The notes beneath the pieces were generated by a model. It ran no database searches and was not told the origin of the DNA. It saw nothing but the letters and a program-made list of their open reading frames with translations. Position numbers and translations under genes: made by a program. From Clostridia bacterium (GTDB lineage: Bacteria > Bacillota > Clostridia > Oscillospirales > Acutalibacteraceae), in assembly GCA_017629275.1 (NCBI GenBank), contig JAGBXM010000109.1, positions 1 through 43,658 of the forward strand: a DNA stretch of 43,658 nucleotides, given 5' to 3'. Shown here piece after piece: positions 42,792 to 43,658 of the stretch. Each line of letters starts with the position of its first letter. Position 1 is the stretch's first letter.

Positions 42792-42952
42792 AAAAATAAA
42801 AAGTGCGCAGCCGAAGCTACGCACGAAAAACGCATAACTCCGCTGACGCGACTCAGTTTTCACCGAACAAAAGCAAGGCAAAATAGAGCATGCATTTTTA
42901 CCAAAGATAAAAATACGTGCCTTTGTACGGTGACATTATTAAACTGAGTCGC
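42792..42952 (-). ncRNA. Structured leader RNA with terminal UUCG-loop terminator
   Basis: From the predicted transcript start near 42952 the minus-strand RNA opens with a 12-base stem GCGACTCAGTTT (42952-42941) pairing with AAACTGAGTCGC (42859-42848). Nested inside are CACCG (42932-42928)/CGGTG (42865-42861), AAGGCA (42923-42918)/TGCCTT (42880-42875) and ATTTTTA (42914-42908)/TAAAAAT (42900-42894). A terminator hairpin with a TTCG loop (42824-42803) and a T-rich run follow, then the GGGGG ribosome site of the membrane protein gene. It is either a riboswitch/attenuator leader or a small RNA of about 150 nt. I do not recognise a known class. Confidence 0.7.
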
Positions 42953-42958
42953 AGGTAA

Positions 42959-42987
42959 ATTTTAGCATAACGGCGAAGAAATGTCAA
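42959..42987 (-). promoter_or_regulatory. Promoter of the structured-leader operon
   Basis: Minus strand: perfect TTGACA (42987-42982), a 17-base spacer and TAAAAT (42964-42959). The expected start point falls at the first base of the long stem of the leader RNA. Confidence 0.85.
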
Positions 42988-43658
42988 TTGTATTGGCCGA
43001 TGACACGTTTTGCTTTTTATAGGGATTTTGCCTTGCGGTTGTGTGATGTAAGATTATTTACGCAGCTTATAACGGCTTTGATATATTATTTGGCTTGTTG
43101 GCGGGTGAATTTACATTTTGTAGGGAAGGTTATTGGGTGACCGATGGTAGGTTTATCTCTCCCTCCGTCACGGTTTTGCCGTGACACTTGCCTCTTGGAG
43201 AGAGGTTCTGCGGACGACCAATGGAAATCTTCCACATCAGGTAGATTTCACATTTGTAGGGGAGGGCCTCTGCGCCCTCCCGAAAGCGGGCGAACGCAGT
43301 TCGCCCCTACCACGGTATATTATTGTTTTGTAGGGGACGGCAATTTGATGCCCGAGAACCTTCCTCTGACGAGGAAGGTGTCACCGCAGGTGACGGAAGG
43401 AGAGATAAGCCAAGTTTACTGTTGCCCTTTATGTACCGTGTGTTGTTTTTAGTTTGGCGGTTGCTTACTACTCACCCGTCACGCGTTGCGAGACACCCAT
43501 CGCTCAAGGGGAAGGCTAAGATTCTTCGCTAAGACCCTTCGGCGGGAGACGCCTCAGGGCGACACTGCGGTGTCGGCTCAAAATGACGGGGCGAACGCAG
43601 TTCGCCCCTACGACGGGTAAATTACATATTTTGTAGGGGAGGGCCTCTGCGCCCTCCC
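42988..43658. repeat. Intergenic region with dispersed palindromic repeats
   Basis: No gene is supported to the window edge. From about 43120 the DNA is a patchwork of repeats. The unit TTTGTAGGGGAGGGCCTCTG followed by CGCCCTCCC occurs twice identically (43252-43280 and 43630-43658). GGCGAACGCAGTTCGCCCCT with AC occurs twice (43289-43310 and 43586-43611 area). CTCCCTCCGTCACGG/CCGTGACACTTGCC occurs once, with an inverted relative around 43381-43401. AACCTTCCTC/GAGGAAGGT pairs at 43359-43380. Open frames here (43144-43452, 43323-43532) consist only of repeat units and are rejected. Confidence 0.7.

Noticed and set aside
42861-42952. 6S RNA as identity of the structured leader
   Set aside because: The rod-like shape is similar, but the element is short and lies directly before a terminator and ribosome site; I see no convincing 6S-type central bubble.
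43144-43532. Open frames near the right edge
   Set aside because: They read through dispersed palindromic repeats and resemble no protein.

Overview
The window looks like chromosome of a low-to-mid GC, potentially spore-forming member of the Clostridia, probably an uncultured gut Oscillospirales-type lineage. The evidence is a stage II sporulation protein R gene, an acidic Clostridia-type housekeeping sigma factor next to dnaG, Firmicutes-type TrmK and RqcH, a BspA-like leucine-rich-repeat surface protein, TTG/GTG starts behind strong Shine-Dalgarno sites, and palindromic intergenic repeats of a kind common in such genomes. No species can be named from the sequence alone.

Layout. 1-1.2 kb: the end of a cut-off secreted protein gene, two serine tRNAs and a palindromic-repeat intergenic region. 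1.3-5.4 kb: a compact operon (PHP phosphoesterase, Lrp/AsnC regulator, aminotransferase, ispE), then spoIIR behind a terminator-like hairpin. 5.5-13.7 kb: rpmE, yigZ, then a dnaG-rpoD macro-operon continuing through a TSCPD protein, an unknown protein, a DUF1858 protein, trmK, rqcH and a TIM-barrel isomerase. 13.8-15.5 kb: a sodium-dependent transporter on the minus strand and a third serine tRNA whose 3' end lies in a long palindrome.

15.7-28.6 kb is the unusual part. A small XRE-type regulator with membrane helices and a zinc ribbon is followed, after its own terminator, by a promoter and five tightly packed genes ending at one terminator: (A) a 1135-residue protein joining a Clp-N-like domain, a Clp-type AAA+ module, a degenerate receiver-like domain and a soluble FtsH-like AAA+ plus zinc protease; (B) a membrane-anchored protein with TrkA-N-like Rossmann domains; (C) a 1193-residue DUF4062-STAND ATPase; (D) a Card1-like protein with a CARF domain and a PD-(D/E)XK nuclease; (E) a CLC anion transporter with fluoride-clade features. 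No CRISPR array, cas10 or recognisable nucleotide cyclase lies in the window. I infer that A-D form an undescribed conflict or stress system linking an NLR-like ATPase, a nucleotide-gated nuclease, a membrane Rossmann protein and a protease. The function is not proven.

28.6-40.6 kb returns to ordinary genes: the LRR surface protein, an aldo/keto reductase, an AI-2E family transporter, rsmA, three small unknown proteins, a phosphodiesterase, a KtrB/TrkH potassium transporter, a polyprenyl sugar-phosphate transferase, a nucleotidyltransferase and a DUF436 protein whose last codons are duplicated around an inserted palindromic repeat. 40.6-43.66 kb holds repeat-rich intergenic DNA around a two-gene minus-strand operon (membrane protein plus zinc-ribbon/DUF6273 protein). 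That operon starts with a strongly structured leader RNA closed by an intrinsic terminator just ahead of the ribosome binding site.
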